Below are positions 19,311-27,021 of a DNA stretch of 64,000 nt, piece by piece. Positions within the stretch are counted from its first letter, which is position 1; each line of letters starts with the position of its first letter. Made by a program: the position numbers and the translations under genes. The notes beneath the pieces are model-generated. The model did not search any database. It was given only the letters and a program-made list of their open reading frames with translations, and was not told the origin of the DNA. Source of the DNA: Arthrobacter sp. D5-1 (lineage in GTDB: Bacteria > Actinomycetota > Actinomycetes > Actinomycetales > Micrococcaceae); NCBI RefSeq assembly GCF_017357425.1, contig NZ_CP014571.1:2170001-2234000 (forward strand), read 5' to 3'.

Positions 19311-20186
19311 CTAAGTGGTGCTTTCGTCGGAGTGCTTGACCGGACTGATCCGCGCGATAATCGTGGGACACGGTAATTTGGTGAGAACCGCATGCGCTGT
19401 CGAACCCAACAAGAGGCGTTTGAAGGTGCCCCGTCCGCGGCTGCCAACCACCAGCAATTGTGCAGTGGCCCCGGCCGCGAGCAGCGCTTCGGCGGGCCGT
19501 GTGTGGGTGTCGAGGACCTGGTGCACCACCAAATCCGGGTACTTGTCTGCCAATCCGGCGACCGTCTCGGCCAAGACGACGCGCTCTTCTTCTGTAATGA
19601 CCTCAAAGTAGTTGGTGCGGGGTACACCGCGGGTAACCCACGGTTCCGGTGTGAGGAAGGCGTGGAGAACAGTCAGCTCCTGGCCCTGGCGGTCTGCCTC
19701 CGCCGCGGCGAATGCGACGGCCTGTGTGGACTCTTCAGAACCGTCCACTCCGACCACAATTCCTTTGCGGTTTGTCATGTCGTGCTCACCGATGACTGCT
19801 ACGGGACAACGTGCCACGGCAGCAACCTGCAAAGCGCGATCGGTCAACGAACCGCCAGCCCAGCCATGGCCGGAACCAATAACCACCATCGCGGCCTTTT
19901 TGGACCTCTTGCCCAGGGCATAGCCAGCTCCGCCCGAGACGAGGTCCGTGGTGACCTTGACGGTGGGTTCCATCTTGGCGGCCCGGTCCTTCGCAGCAGC
20001 AAGAAAGTTGATGCCGGATTCCCGGATCCACTCGTTGTACCCCACACTATCGTACGCCCAGCGGTCATCCACGGCATGGACAAGCTGTACCGGCAGCTTC
20101 AAGGTGGCTGCTCGACGCATGGCCCATCCCATGGCAGCCTCGCTGCTGGGTGAATCGTTGACACCGACGACAATTGCTTCATTCAT
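19311..20186 (-). CDS. Tandem-domain universal stress protein
   Basis: 291 residues from the ATG at 20186, with two UspA domains (about 1-145 and 146-291). Domain 1 starts IVVGVNDSPSS and has GSGHGWAGGSLTD; domain 2 starts GIVVGVDGSEES and has GSRGRGTFKRLLLGSTA, the canonical ATP loop. This layout matches the two-domain mycobacterial proteins of the DosR regulon such as Rv2005c and Rv2623. A DevR-like box lies about 90 bases upstream. Confidence 0.93.
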   Translation of the reverse strand: MNEAIVVGVNDSPSSEAAMGWAMRRAATLKLPVQLVHAVDDRWAYDSVGYNEWIRESGINFLAAAKDRAAKMEPTVKVTTDLVSGGAGYALGKRSKKAAMVVIGSGHGWAGGSLTDRALQVAAVARCPVAVIGEHDMTNRKGIVVGVDGSEESTQAVAFAAAEADRQGQELTVLHAFLTPEPWVTRGVPRTNYFEVITEEERVVLAETVAGLADKYPDLVVHQVLDTHTRPAEALLAAGATAQLLVVGSRGRGTFKRLLLGSTAHAVLTKLPCPTIIARISPVKHSDESTT

Positions 20187-20271
20187 GGCTGGGCCCGTTC
20201 TTCGTTGATGGGTTCCCCGGACCTCGGCCGGGGCCTTGTTGCCAGTTTGTACCGGCGTCATAAGACCGGTT

Positions 20272-20286
20272 AGGGCCGGAAGTCAT
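20272..20286. promoter_or_regulatory. DevR/DosR-like box upstream of tandem universal stress protein
   Basis: AGGGCCGGAAGTCAT, one of the best copies of the shared motif. It abuts the stop codon of the metallo-beta-lactamase gene (20286) and lies about 85 bases before the minus-strand start at 20186. Confidence 0.65.
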
Positions 20287-21671
20287 TATTCCGGTGTGGC
20301 GATGGAGACGGTCTCCTGGTATTCCGGGACGCGGGCCTTCCACCCCAATTCGTGCTTGATGCGGAGGCGAAGCGCTTCGGATGCATCCGGCTCTCCATGG
20401 GTGATATACGTCATTCGTGGGGCTTGGGGGGCTGAATGCATCCATCGGATAATGGCGTCCGAATCGGCATGCGCGCTGAAACCTTCCAACTGGACCACCT
20501 CAGCCCTGATCTTGACGTCTTGCCCATAGACCCTCAATTCGCGCGAACCCGCCGCCAGCGCTGCACCCCTGGTGCCGGCCGCTTGGTATCCGCTGAGGAC
20601 AATCGCATTGTTGGGGTCATTGCCGTACGCCTCGATGTGATGCAAAATCCGTCCACCCGTCAACATCCCGCTTGCAGAGATGATGATCATGGGGCCACCC
20701 CTGAGGTTCAGGAGCTTGGAATCGTCCGCCGTCCGGGTCATGACGGCCACCTGGTACATATCCTTGAATTCTTCCGGGCGCAGGCGGTGTTCGTCCGGAT
20801 GCTTCTGGTACATATAGGAAGCATCGATGGCCATGGGGCTGTTGAGATAGACGGGAATATCCGGAATGGCACCATTTCTGCGAAGCCGCGCCAACTGAAG
20901 CATGAGCGTTTCGGCCCGACCAACGGCGAATGCCGCAATCAGAATGACTCCTCCCCGTTTGGCCACGCGGGAAACCACCTCGCCGAGTTCAACTTCCGGG
21001 CTGCTGGCTGGATGCGTCCTGTTGCCGTAGGTGGATTCCGTCACCAACACGTCGACTGCTTCCAGCTCCCGGGGAGGATACATGAGGGGATCGTCGTCGC
21101 GGCCCAGGTCGCCCGTGAAATGAATGGAGTTTCCGCCCACCTGGATCTGAAGCTGCGCTGCTCCCAGAATGTGACCGGCGGGTACGAACGTGGCCTCGAC
21201 GCCGCCTCCGAGGTCGAGGGGCTCGTCGAACACAACGGGGTGAAAACTGTTGAGCGACTTTACGGCATCGGCCGCTGTATAGAGGGGCAGCGCAGGGGTG
21301 TGGATTGACGATCCACGGTGATCGGCGTACCTGGCCTCTTCTTCCTGCAGGTGTCCGCTGTCGGGCAACAAGAGTTTGCACAGTTCATTCGTCCCGTGAG
21401 TGGCATAGACAGGACCTCTGAAACCATCCTTCACCAGCTTGGGAACAAAGCCCGTATGGTCCAGATGGGCGTGCGTCAGCAGGACTGCATCAATGGAGGC
21501 AGGGGATACGGGGAAGGGCTGCCGGTTCCGCAGGCGCAGCCGTTTGTAGCCTTGGAACAGCCCGCAGTCCACCAGGATTCGTGTTCCGCGGAAGTCCACA
21601 AGGTAGCGGGAGCCGGTAACGGTGTCCGTGGCCCCCAGAAAGCGGAGCGCTGCTTGGTTAATGCTGGCCAT
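20286..21671 (-). CDS. Metallo-beta-lactamase/beta-CASP nuclease-like protein
   Basis: 461-residue predicted RNA or DNA nuclease of the CPSF73/YSH1-like group. Motif 2 HAHLDHTG and later metal ligands (AGHILG, FTGDLGRDDDP) are intact, followed by a beta-CASP domain with TESTYGNR, SPMAI, SGMLTGGR, SGYQAAGTRG and GFSAHAD. Such proteins can process RNA 3' ends or degrade RNA. A weak DevR-like match GGACCAACGTCCGGG lies at 21715-21729. The role in this island is not evident; RNA turnover during dormancy is an inference. Confidence 0.88.
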   Translation of the reverse strand: MASINQAALRFLGATDTVTGSRYLVDFRGTRILVDCGLFQGYKRLRLRNRQPFPVSPASIDAVLLTHAHLDHTGFVPKLVKDGFRGPVYATHGTNELCKLLLPDSGHLQEEEARYADHRGSSIHTPALPLYTAADAVKSLNSFHPVVFDEPLDLGGGVEATFVPAGHILGAAQLQIQVGGNSIHFTGDLGRDDDPLMYPPRELEAVDVLVTESTYGNRTHPASSPEVELGEVVSRVAKRGGVILIAAFAVGRAETLMLQLARLRRNGAIPDIPVYLNSPMAIDASYMYQKHPDEHRLRPEEFKDMYQVAVMTRTADDSKLLNLRGGPMIIISASGMLTGGRILHHIEAYGNDPNNAIVLSGYQAAGTRGAALAAGSRELRVYGQDVKIRAEVVQLEGFSAHADSDAIIRWMHSAPQAPRMTYITHGEPDASEALRLRIKHELGWKARVPEYQETVSIATPE

Positions 21672-21752
21672 GGTGATTCATCCATCTTCAAAGAAGTTAA
21701 CGACGCAAGGCCGCGGACCAACGTCCGGGCTGAAGCAGTTGATTATTAAGCC

Positions 21753-21780
21753 ATTGGCGCCGCGGTGATGCGGCGCCAAT
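21753..21780 (-). terminator. Terminator after SPW-repeat gene
   Basis: Perfect 11-base inverted repeat ATTGGCGCCGC / GCGGCGCCAAT with a 6-base loop, 15 bases past the stop at 21795 and upstream of the metallo-beta-lactamase start. Confidence 0.75.
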
Positions 21781-21794
21781 CAGCCGTTCGGCGA

Positions 21795-22157
21795 TTAGTG
21801 GGTGGACGCCACGTGGTGGTGCCGGTATTCCTCAGTACTGGGTTTGATCGCGAGCGCTGTGACCACCAGTGCCACTCCGCCAGGTATCCATGCGCTCCAG
21901 GCTGCTCCTGTTGCCGAAGTGAAATTCCCCACCCACGGGGCCAGCAGGAGGGCTGCTGCCACTATTGCCTGGCCCCACTCGGCGGCGGGCATTCCGGGCA
22001 TGGCCAGGTTCACGGCACCTCCAATGACCAGCAGGACGCCGAGGATGACCATGATCGCCGTAGACGATCCTTCTTGCCTTGTCCAAAGGACGGACAAAGC
22101 TGCGTAGGCTCCGGCAGCGACGACAGTCCAGTCCTGCCATCGAGTCCATTTCTCCAT
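21795..22157 (-). CDS. SPW-repeat membrane protein
   Basis: 120 residues from the ATG at 22157, which is preceded by AAAGGAGAT. Four hydrophobic segments are visible, with the tryptophan-rich start MEKWTRWQDW and the second-repeat residues AWSAWIPGG typical of the SPW family, whose function is unknown. Two DevR-like boxes lie 100-140 bases upstream, shared with the response regulator gene. Confidence 0.78.
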   Translation of the reverse strand: MEKWTRWQDWTVVAAGAYAALSVLWTRQEGSSTAIMVILGVLLVIGGAVNLAMPGMPAAEWGQAIVAAALLLAPWVGNFTSATGAAWSAWIPGGVALVVTALAIKPSTEEYRHHHVASTH

Positions 22158-22255
22158 GTGGATCAATCTCCTTTTTATTGTCTGACACTGCACTCTTCAC
22201 TGGGTGCTTCCTGTGTCTTGTTCTTCCAGCGTCGGCACCTGGTCCCGTTCCCAAC

Positions 22256-22297
22256 AGGGCCGAAAGTCACGTCCCGATGGAGGGTCCTTGGACCCTT
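22256..22297. promoter_or_regulatory. Two DevR/DosR-like boxes upstream of the DevR-like regulator
   Basis: AGGGCCGAAAGTCAC at 22256-22270 and the palindrome AGGGTCCTTGGACCCT at 22281-22296. They lie between SPW (start 22157, minus) and the regulator (start 22388, plus), which suggests autoregulation as known for DosR. Confidence 0.7.
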
Positions 22298-22387
22298 GTG
22301 GCCATGACTGTCCGTCAGCGAGAATTTGGCAGAGCCGCCCGCACAGGCCAAAGAGAATGCGGTCATTGACCGTGGGACAGGAGAGTC

Positions 22388-23086
22388 ATGGATCGCCCGG
22401 AAACAGCTGGCCTAAGAAGCGGTGATTCCCCCGGAGAACCAATCCGCGTCTTCATCCTCGACGACCATGAGTTGGTGCGTAGGGGTCTCCAGGAACTGTT
22501 GGAAGGTGAAGGTTTCGCGGTGGTGGGCATGTCCGGATCTGCCGAGGAAGCGACGCGTCGGATTCCGGCGTTGCACCCGGACGTCGCTGTACTTGACGCA
22601 CGGTTGCCTGACGGGACGGGAATTGAGGTTTGCCGGGATGTGCGTTCAGTCGACCCTTCGTTGAACTGTCTCATACTCACCAGCTACGACGACGAACAAG
22701 CCCTCCGCGGCGCTGTCCTTGCCGGTGCCGCCGGGTACGTCCTGAAGGAAATCGGCGGAATGGACCTGCTTGGTGCCCTGCGCAAGGCAGCCAAGGGCGA
22801 GTCGTTGTTCGATGAGGCCGTCAAGACGAGGATCATCCAGGGCCTCACGGAGCCGAAGAAACAGGATCCCCGAGTCTCGTCCCTCACCCCGCAGGAGCGC
22901 CGGGTCCTTGAGTTCGTTGGACAAGGTATGACCAACCGCCAGATCGGAGAGGAAATGCTCCTGGCAGAGAAGACGGTCAAGAACTACGTCTCATCCCTGT
23001 TGGCCAAACTCGGGTTTGAACGCCGAACCCAGGCTGCGGTTTTCATGGCACATTCTCCCGAAGATGACGCCGGGAACCGGCGCTGA
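22388..23086 (+). CDS. devR: DevR/DosR-like response regulator (NarL/FixJ family)
   Basis: 232 residues. Receiver domain about 18-135 with VFILDDHELVRRG, phosphoacceptor Asp70 (VAVLDARLPDG), LILTSYDDE and VLKEIGG. LuxR-type DNA-binding domain about 160-225 with LTPQERRVLEFVGQG and AEKTVKNYVSSLLAKLG, the same recognition helix (Lys, Lys, Asn contacts) as M. tuberculosis DosR as I recall it, followed by ERRTQAAVF. The match is long enough to propose orthology. Its kinase partner is encoded convergently four bases away rather than in the same operon. Likely activator of the surrounding genes through the shared 14-base boxes. Confidence 0.9.
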   Translation: MDRPETAGLRSGDSPGEPIRVFILDDHELVRRGLQELLEGEGFAVVGMSGSAEEATRRIPALHPDVAVLDARLPDGTGIEVCRDVRSVDPSLNCLILTSYDDEQALRGAVLAGAAGYVLKEIGGMDLLGALRKAAKGESLFDEAVKTRIIQGLTEPKKQDPRVSSLTPQERRVLEFVGQGMTNRQIGEEMLLAEKTVKNYVSSLLAKLGFERRTQAAVFMAHSPEDDAGNRR

Positions 23087-23090
23087 GGGA

Positions 23091-24806
23091 TCAGGCTAAC
23101 GGGACCGACCATGTCAGCGACGTCCCCTTGCCTGGTGCGCTGGCGACGTTGTAAGTGCCGTTCATTTCCGCTGCCCTGCGAGCCATGTTTGTTAAACCGT
23201 TCCCCGGCGCCGGATCCTTGAAACCGCATCCATCGTCCACCACTTCAAGTGTCAGCCGGCCTTCCTGGACTGCCACCGAAATATTGATGGACTGGGCTCC
23301 TGAATGACGCGCCGCATTGCTGAGGCTCTCGGTGAGAACAGCCAGCAGGTGTTTGATCATGGCTTCGTCATTCAGGGAATCAACGGGGCCGGCCAAGGTC
23401 AGATGTGGCGCGTAGGGCAAGGACTTGGCGCCGGCCTGAATCGACTGGAGGATGCGGCCGCTCAATGGCTCCCGCTCATGGGTACTGGCTTGGAGGGAGT
23501 AGATGGTGTTGCGTAGGTCGCGGATGCTGGTGTCCAGCTCTTCAGTAACTGAGTCGATCCTGTTCAGGGCAGACTCGCTGGTCGTAAAACGGCGGAGGCT
23601 CTGAACACTTAACCCTGCAGCGAAAAGCCTTTGTATCACCAGGTCGTGAAGATCCCGGGCGATCCTGTCCCGGTCGGAGAACACCACCACTTGTTCCCGA
23701 AGCCTGTGAATCCTTTCCAGCGCCAGCGCGAGGGCCACATGTGAGCCGAAGACTGCCCCCATTTCGACGTCGGTCTTGGAAAAATTTCCTGTGCCTGGAT
23801 TACGGGCAAGGATCAGGAGTCCATGATGGGCTCCTTGGGCGCTGAGATCGATGATGAGGAGCTTCGCTGGCCCGCCATTCTCCGCTATACCGAGGAGCTC
23901 CTTGGAGTCATCAAGGCAAACAGCCGTCCCATTTCGTCCAACCCCAAGGACCTCCGGGGCTGCCATTGTCAATGACATGCCGGCGAAGTCAGCGCCGGGT
24001 TTCCCTGCCGTACCCGCCACTACATAAGCTCCTCCCTGAGAAGTGGGGACCAGGATCAAGGCGAGATGGGATGCAGATTCCCGTAGAGCCCTCGCAGCGA
24101 TCAGGTCCAGTGCCGAGTTCTCAGCCTGCTCACCTTGTTCGCCGCCCAGCATTCTTCCCGTGATGTCCATGCAGGCTTCGAGCCAGGATGCCCGACGTCT
24201 GGCGTCTTCATACAGCCGGGCGTTCTCGATTGCCACGCCGGCCGCCGCAGCCAAAGCCACGGCAAGGTCCTCGTCCTCCGGCGTGAAGTCCCCGCCGCCG
24301 TCCTTTTCGGTCAGGTAGAGGTTTCCGAACACCACGTCCCTCACCCGCACCGGAACTCCGAGGAACGACTTCATGGGCGGATGGTATTGCGGGAATCCGT
24401 AGGCTTTCGGGTGTTGGCCCAGATCGTGGAGGCGAAGCGGCGCAGGCTCGGTGATGAGCAGGCCGAGCACGCCGTGCCCGGTAGGGAGGGGTCCGATCCG
24501 TTCGGCGAGCTCTCTGTCTATCCCCACGGTGATGAAATGGCTGAGTGCGTTGTCCTCGCCAATGACGCCCAAGGCCCCATATCGGGCATGGAGGAGCTGG
24601 CAGGCGGAGGTCACCACGCGGTGGAGCACTGCTTCGAGGCTCAGGTCTTCTGCCACGGCGACTACTGCTTCGAGTAGGCCCCGCGTTCTTTCCTGTGCCT
24701 GTAACAGCTCCCCGGCTCGCCCAACGAAGTCCTTCAACAGGTCGTCAATCGGGATCCGCGGCTCAGGCTTCGGCTGGCGGGGCCCGGGAGCTTCGGATTC
24801 GTTCAC
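23091..24806 (-). CDS. devS: DevS/DosT-like two-GAF histidine kinase
   Basis: 571 residues from a GTG at 24806. GAF 1 (about 50-200) has [26 protein letters not shown] and NLYLTEK; in M. tuberculosis DosS the haem ligand His149 lies in this GAF-A domain, and the His of HPPM is a candidate, to be checked by alignment. GAF 2 spans about 215-365. Then HisKA_3 ([16 protein letters not shown]) and a complete HATPase_c (ESLSNAARHSGA, DDGCGF, GNGLTNMARRA). Expected to sense O2, NO or CO redox state and phosphorylate the adjacent regulator. Convergent with that gene, with its own DevR-like box. Confidence 0.9.
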   Translation of the reverse strand: MNESEAPGPRQPKPEPRIPIDDLLKDFVGRAGELLQAQERTRGLLEAVVAVAEDLSLEAVLHRVVTSACQLLHARYGALGVIGEDNALSHFITVGIDRELAERIGPLPTGHGVLGLLITEPAPLRLHDLGQHPKAYGFPQYHPPMKSFLGVPVRVRDVVFGNLYLTEKDGGGDFTPEDEDLAVALAAAAGVAIENARLYEDARRRASWLEACMDITGRMLGGEQGEQAENSALDLIAARALRESASHLALILVPTSQGGAYVVAGTAGKPGADFAGMSLTMAAPEVLGVGRNGTAVCLDDSKELLGIAENGGPAKLLIIDLSAQGAHHGLLILARNPGTGNFSKTDVEMGAVFGSHVALALALERIHRLREQVVVFSDRDRIARDLHDLVIQRLFAAGLSVQSLRRFTTSESALNRIDSVTEELDTSIRDLRNTIYSLQASTHEREPLSGRILQSIQAGAKSLPYAPHLTLAGPVDSLNDEAMIKHLLAVLTESLSNAARHSGAQSINISVAVQEGRLTLEVVDDGCGFKDPAPGNGLTNMARRAAEMNGTYNVASAPGKGTSLTWSVPLA

Positions 24807-24914
24807 CAGTGCCTTTCGAAGAACGTATGAGATTCTGCGACGGGGCCGGGCGGCTCCTTGCTGCCAGACTACTCTGGCGCTTCTGAACCGGCTACGGCGC
24901 GGGGCGGCGCGTGC

Positions 24915-24930
24915 GGGCCTTTGTGCCCTG
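24915..24930. promoter_or_regulatory. DevR/DosR-like box between kinase and FMN-barrel genes
   Basis: GGGCCTTTGTGCCCTG. On the minus strand AGGGCACAAAGGCCC fits the shared pattern. It lies between starts at 24806 (minus) and 24964 (plus), about 35 bases from the latter. Confidence 0.5.
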
Positions 24931-24963
24931 TTGTCCCGGCGCCCCCAGGCCTACGGTCTAACC

Positions 24964-25434
24964 ATGACGAACAAACCTACGGTTCCGGAAGCTGAGATCC
25001 TGGACAACAAGCAGTGTTGGGAGCTGCTGCGCAGTGTCTCAGTGGGCCGCCTCGCAGTCTGGGCGCAGGACCATCCCGACATCTTTCCCATCAATTACAA
25101 AGCAGACCACGGCACGCTGGTCTTCCGCACTGGCGAGGGGAGTAAACTCCACGCTGCCCTCAGCGCCACACCGGTAGCGATGGAAGCCGACGGAGTAGAC
25201 CCAACGTCGGGAATCGCGTGGAGTGTGGTGGTCAAAGGCAGGGCAGAGAGCATCAAGCTGACCCAAGAGGTGCTGGACACCGTCGGTCTGCTGCTTTTCC
25301 CGTGGCAGGCCGGGCGGAAGGACCATTTTGTCCGTATCGTTCCCACTTCGTTGACCGGGCGCCGCTTCAAAGTGACACCGCCGCTGACGTGGTGGAGTCC
25401 GCTCGACGACGCCACCAGGGCGGGTTTGGAATGA
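24964..25434 (+). CDS. FMN-barrel protein, pyridoxamine 5'-phosphate oxidase-like family (2 of 5)
   Basis: 156 residues from the ATG at 24964; the open frame further upstream is antisense to the kinase. Family motifs: CWELLRSVSVGRLAV, DIFPINYKADHGTLVFRTG, GSKL, AWSVVVKGRA and TGRRFKV. First gene of a four-gene operon with a paralog, an alcohol dehydrogenase and a P1B-type ATPase. Probably binds FMN or another flavin; substrate unknown. Confidence 0.87.
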   Translation: MTNKPTVPEAEILDNKQCWELLRSVSVGRLAVWAQDHPDIFPINYKADHGTLVFRTGEGSKLHAALSATPVAMEADGVDPTSGIAWSVVVKGRAESIKLTQEVLDTVGLLLFPWQAGRKDHFVRIVPTSLTGRRFKVTPPLTWWSPLDDATRAGLE

Positions 25435-25895
25435 GAACACAGCCAAGCGCCGCCGTCGAACGTCTCGCTCCGGACGAATGCTGGGACCTGTTGGCGCAGA
25501 CCAACGTTGGCCGGCTGGCCGTCCTGGTGGACGGACATCCCGATATCTTTCCAGTGAATTATGTGCTGGATGGTGACAGCATTGTGTTTCGAACCGGTGT
25601 GGGCACCAAGTTTTGGAGCACACTGACAACCCCCTGCGCTCTCGAAAGTGATGGCTACCGGGCCTTGGGCGGAAAGGCGTGGAGCGTCGTTGTCCGAGGG
25701 CAGACACACCTGATACTCGACCGTCAGGACAGAGCCGACGTCGACGCCTTGGGACTGGATCCCTGGCAACCAGGCAACAAGGACTGCTACCTAAGGCTGA
25801 CTCCTGATGCCGTCACTGGGCGGCGCTTCAAGACCAAACGGCCAGACCTCTGGGGGACCCCCTTGAACGACGCCCGACTGGGCGTGTTCCACTAG
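25431..25895 (+). CDS. FMN-barrel protein, pyridoxamine 5'-phosphate oxidase-like family (3 of 5)
   Basis: 154 residues. The ATG overlaps the preceding stop (ATGA). Motifs: CWDLLAQTNVGRLAV, DIFPVNYVLDGDSIVFRTG, GTKF, AWSVVVRGQT and VTGRRFK. Tandem duplicate of the preceding gene; the pair might form a heterodimer, as these barrels are dimeric with FMN at the interface. Confidence 0.87.
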   Translation: MRTQPSAAVERLAPDECWDLLAQTNVGRLAVLVDGHPDIFPVNYVLDGDSIVFRTGVGTKFWSTLTTPCALESDGYRALGGKAWSVVVRGQTHLILDRQDRADVDALGLDPWQPGNKDCYLRLTPDAVTGRRFKTKRPDLWGTPLNDARLGVFH

Positions 25896-25944
25896 CGCAA
25901 ACGCCCAATCTTTCAGCCAGGCACAACAAGGACGGAATCACACA

Positions 25945-27012
25945 ATGAAGGCACTCGTCTACGGTGGCCCCGGAGAAAAGTCCTGGACGGACGTTCCGGA
26001 TCCCGTCATCCTTCAGGCCACCGACGCAATCGTGCGCATCGACACCACCACCATTTGCGGTACAGATCTGCACATCCTTAAAGGTGATGTCCCTGCGGTC
26101 CAGCCGGGTCGCATCCTCGGGCACGAGGGGGTGGGGACTGTCACCGATGTGGGGAGTTCAATCAGTTCGCTCCGCACGGGGGACAGGGTGATCATCTCCT
26201 GCATCAAGTCCTGCGGACACTGCGGCAATTGCAGGAAGGGCCTGTTTTCCCACTGCCTCGGTGACGAAGGACAGGCAGGAACCGGCTGGATCTTCGGCCA
26301 CCTCATCGACGGTACGCAGGCCGAATTCGTCCGGGTTCCCTATGCAGAAAACTCCCTGCACAAACTGCCCCGCGGCGTCACCGACGACGAAGCCGTGATG
26401 CTCTCCGACATCCTGCCCACAGCCTTCGAAATCGGAGTCCAGGCCGGGCACGTGGCCCCAGGTGACGTCGTGGCCGTCGTGGGGGCAGGGCCCATCGGCC
26501 TGGCGGCTATGGCAACAGCCGGGCTCCACGGTGCGGCAACGGTGGTGGCCATAGATCCCGACGAGGGCCGCCTCGCGAAGGCCCGTGACTTCGGAGCCAC
26601 GCACACGGTCAACCCCGCCAAACCCGGGTGGATCGCGGAAGTTCTCACCCTCACCGACGGGGCTGGGGTGGACGTGTCCATGGAAGCAGTGGGAATACCG
26701 GAGACCTTTGACATGGCCTTGCGCCTGGTCCGCCCCGGCGGGTACGTGGCCAACATCGGTGTCCACGGAAAACCCGTCGAACTGCCCCTCCAGGATCTGT
26801 GGATTCAAAACATCAACATCAGCATGGGTCTGGTCAACACCAACACCACCCCGATGCTGCTTCGCCTGGTGGCACAACACAAGCTCCCCGCTGATAAGTT
26901 CGCTACCCACCATTTCGGCCTGGAACAGATCATTGATGCCTATGACACGTTCTCGCGCGCGGCGGAAACAGGTGCCCTGAAAGTTGTTCTCAGCCGCACC
27001 CCTCACGACTGA
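25945..27012 (+). CDS. Zinc-dependent alcohol dehydrogenase
   Basis: 355-residue medium-chain dehydrogenase. Catalytic zinc: CGTDLH and GHEGVG; structural zinc: CGHCGNCRKGLFSHC; nucleotide loop VVGAGPIGLAA followed by VVAIDPD, an acidic end that favours NAD over NADP. It resembles the family that includes Clostridium-type secondary alcohol and 2,3-butanediol dehydrogenases. It lies 10 bases before the P-type ATPase gene. Confidence 0.92.
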   Translation: MKALVYGGPGEKSWTDVPDPVILQATDAIVRIDTTTICGTDLHILKGDVPAVQPGRILGHEGVGTVTDVGSSISSLRTGDRVIISCIKSCGHCGNCRKGLFSHCLGDEGQAGTGWIFGHLIDGTQAEFVRVPYAENSLHKLPRGVTDDEAVMLSDILPTAFEIGVQAGHVAPGDVVAVVGAGPIGLAAMATAGLHGAATVVAIDPDEGRLAKARDFGATHTVNPAKPGWIAEVLTLTDGAGVDVSMEAVGIPETFDMALRLVRPGGYVANIGVHGKPVELPLQDLWIQNINISMGLVNTNTTPMLLRLVAQHKLPADKFATHHFGLEQIIDAYDTFSRAAETGALKVVLSRTPHD

Positions 27013-27021
27013 TCAGCGGAC

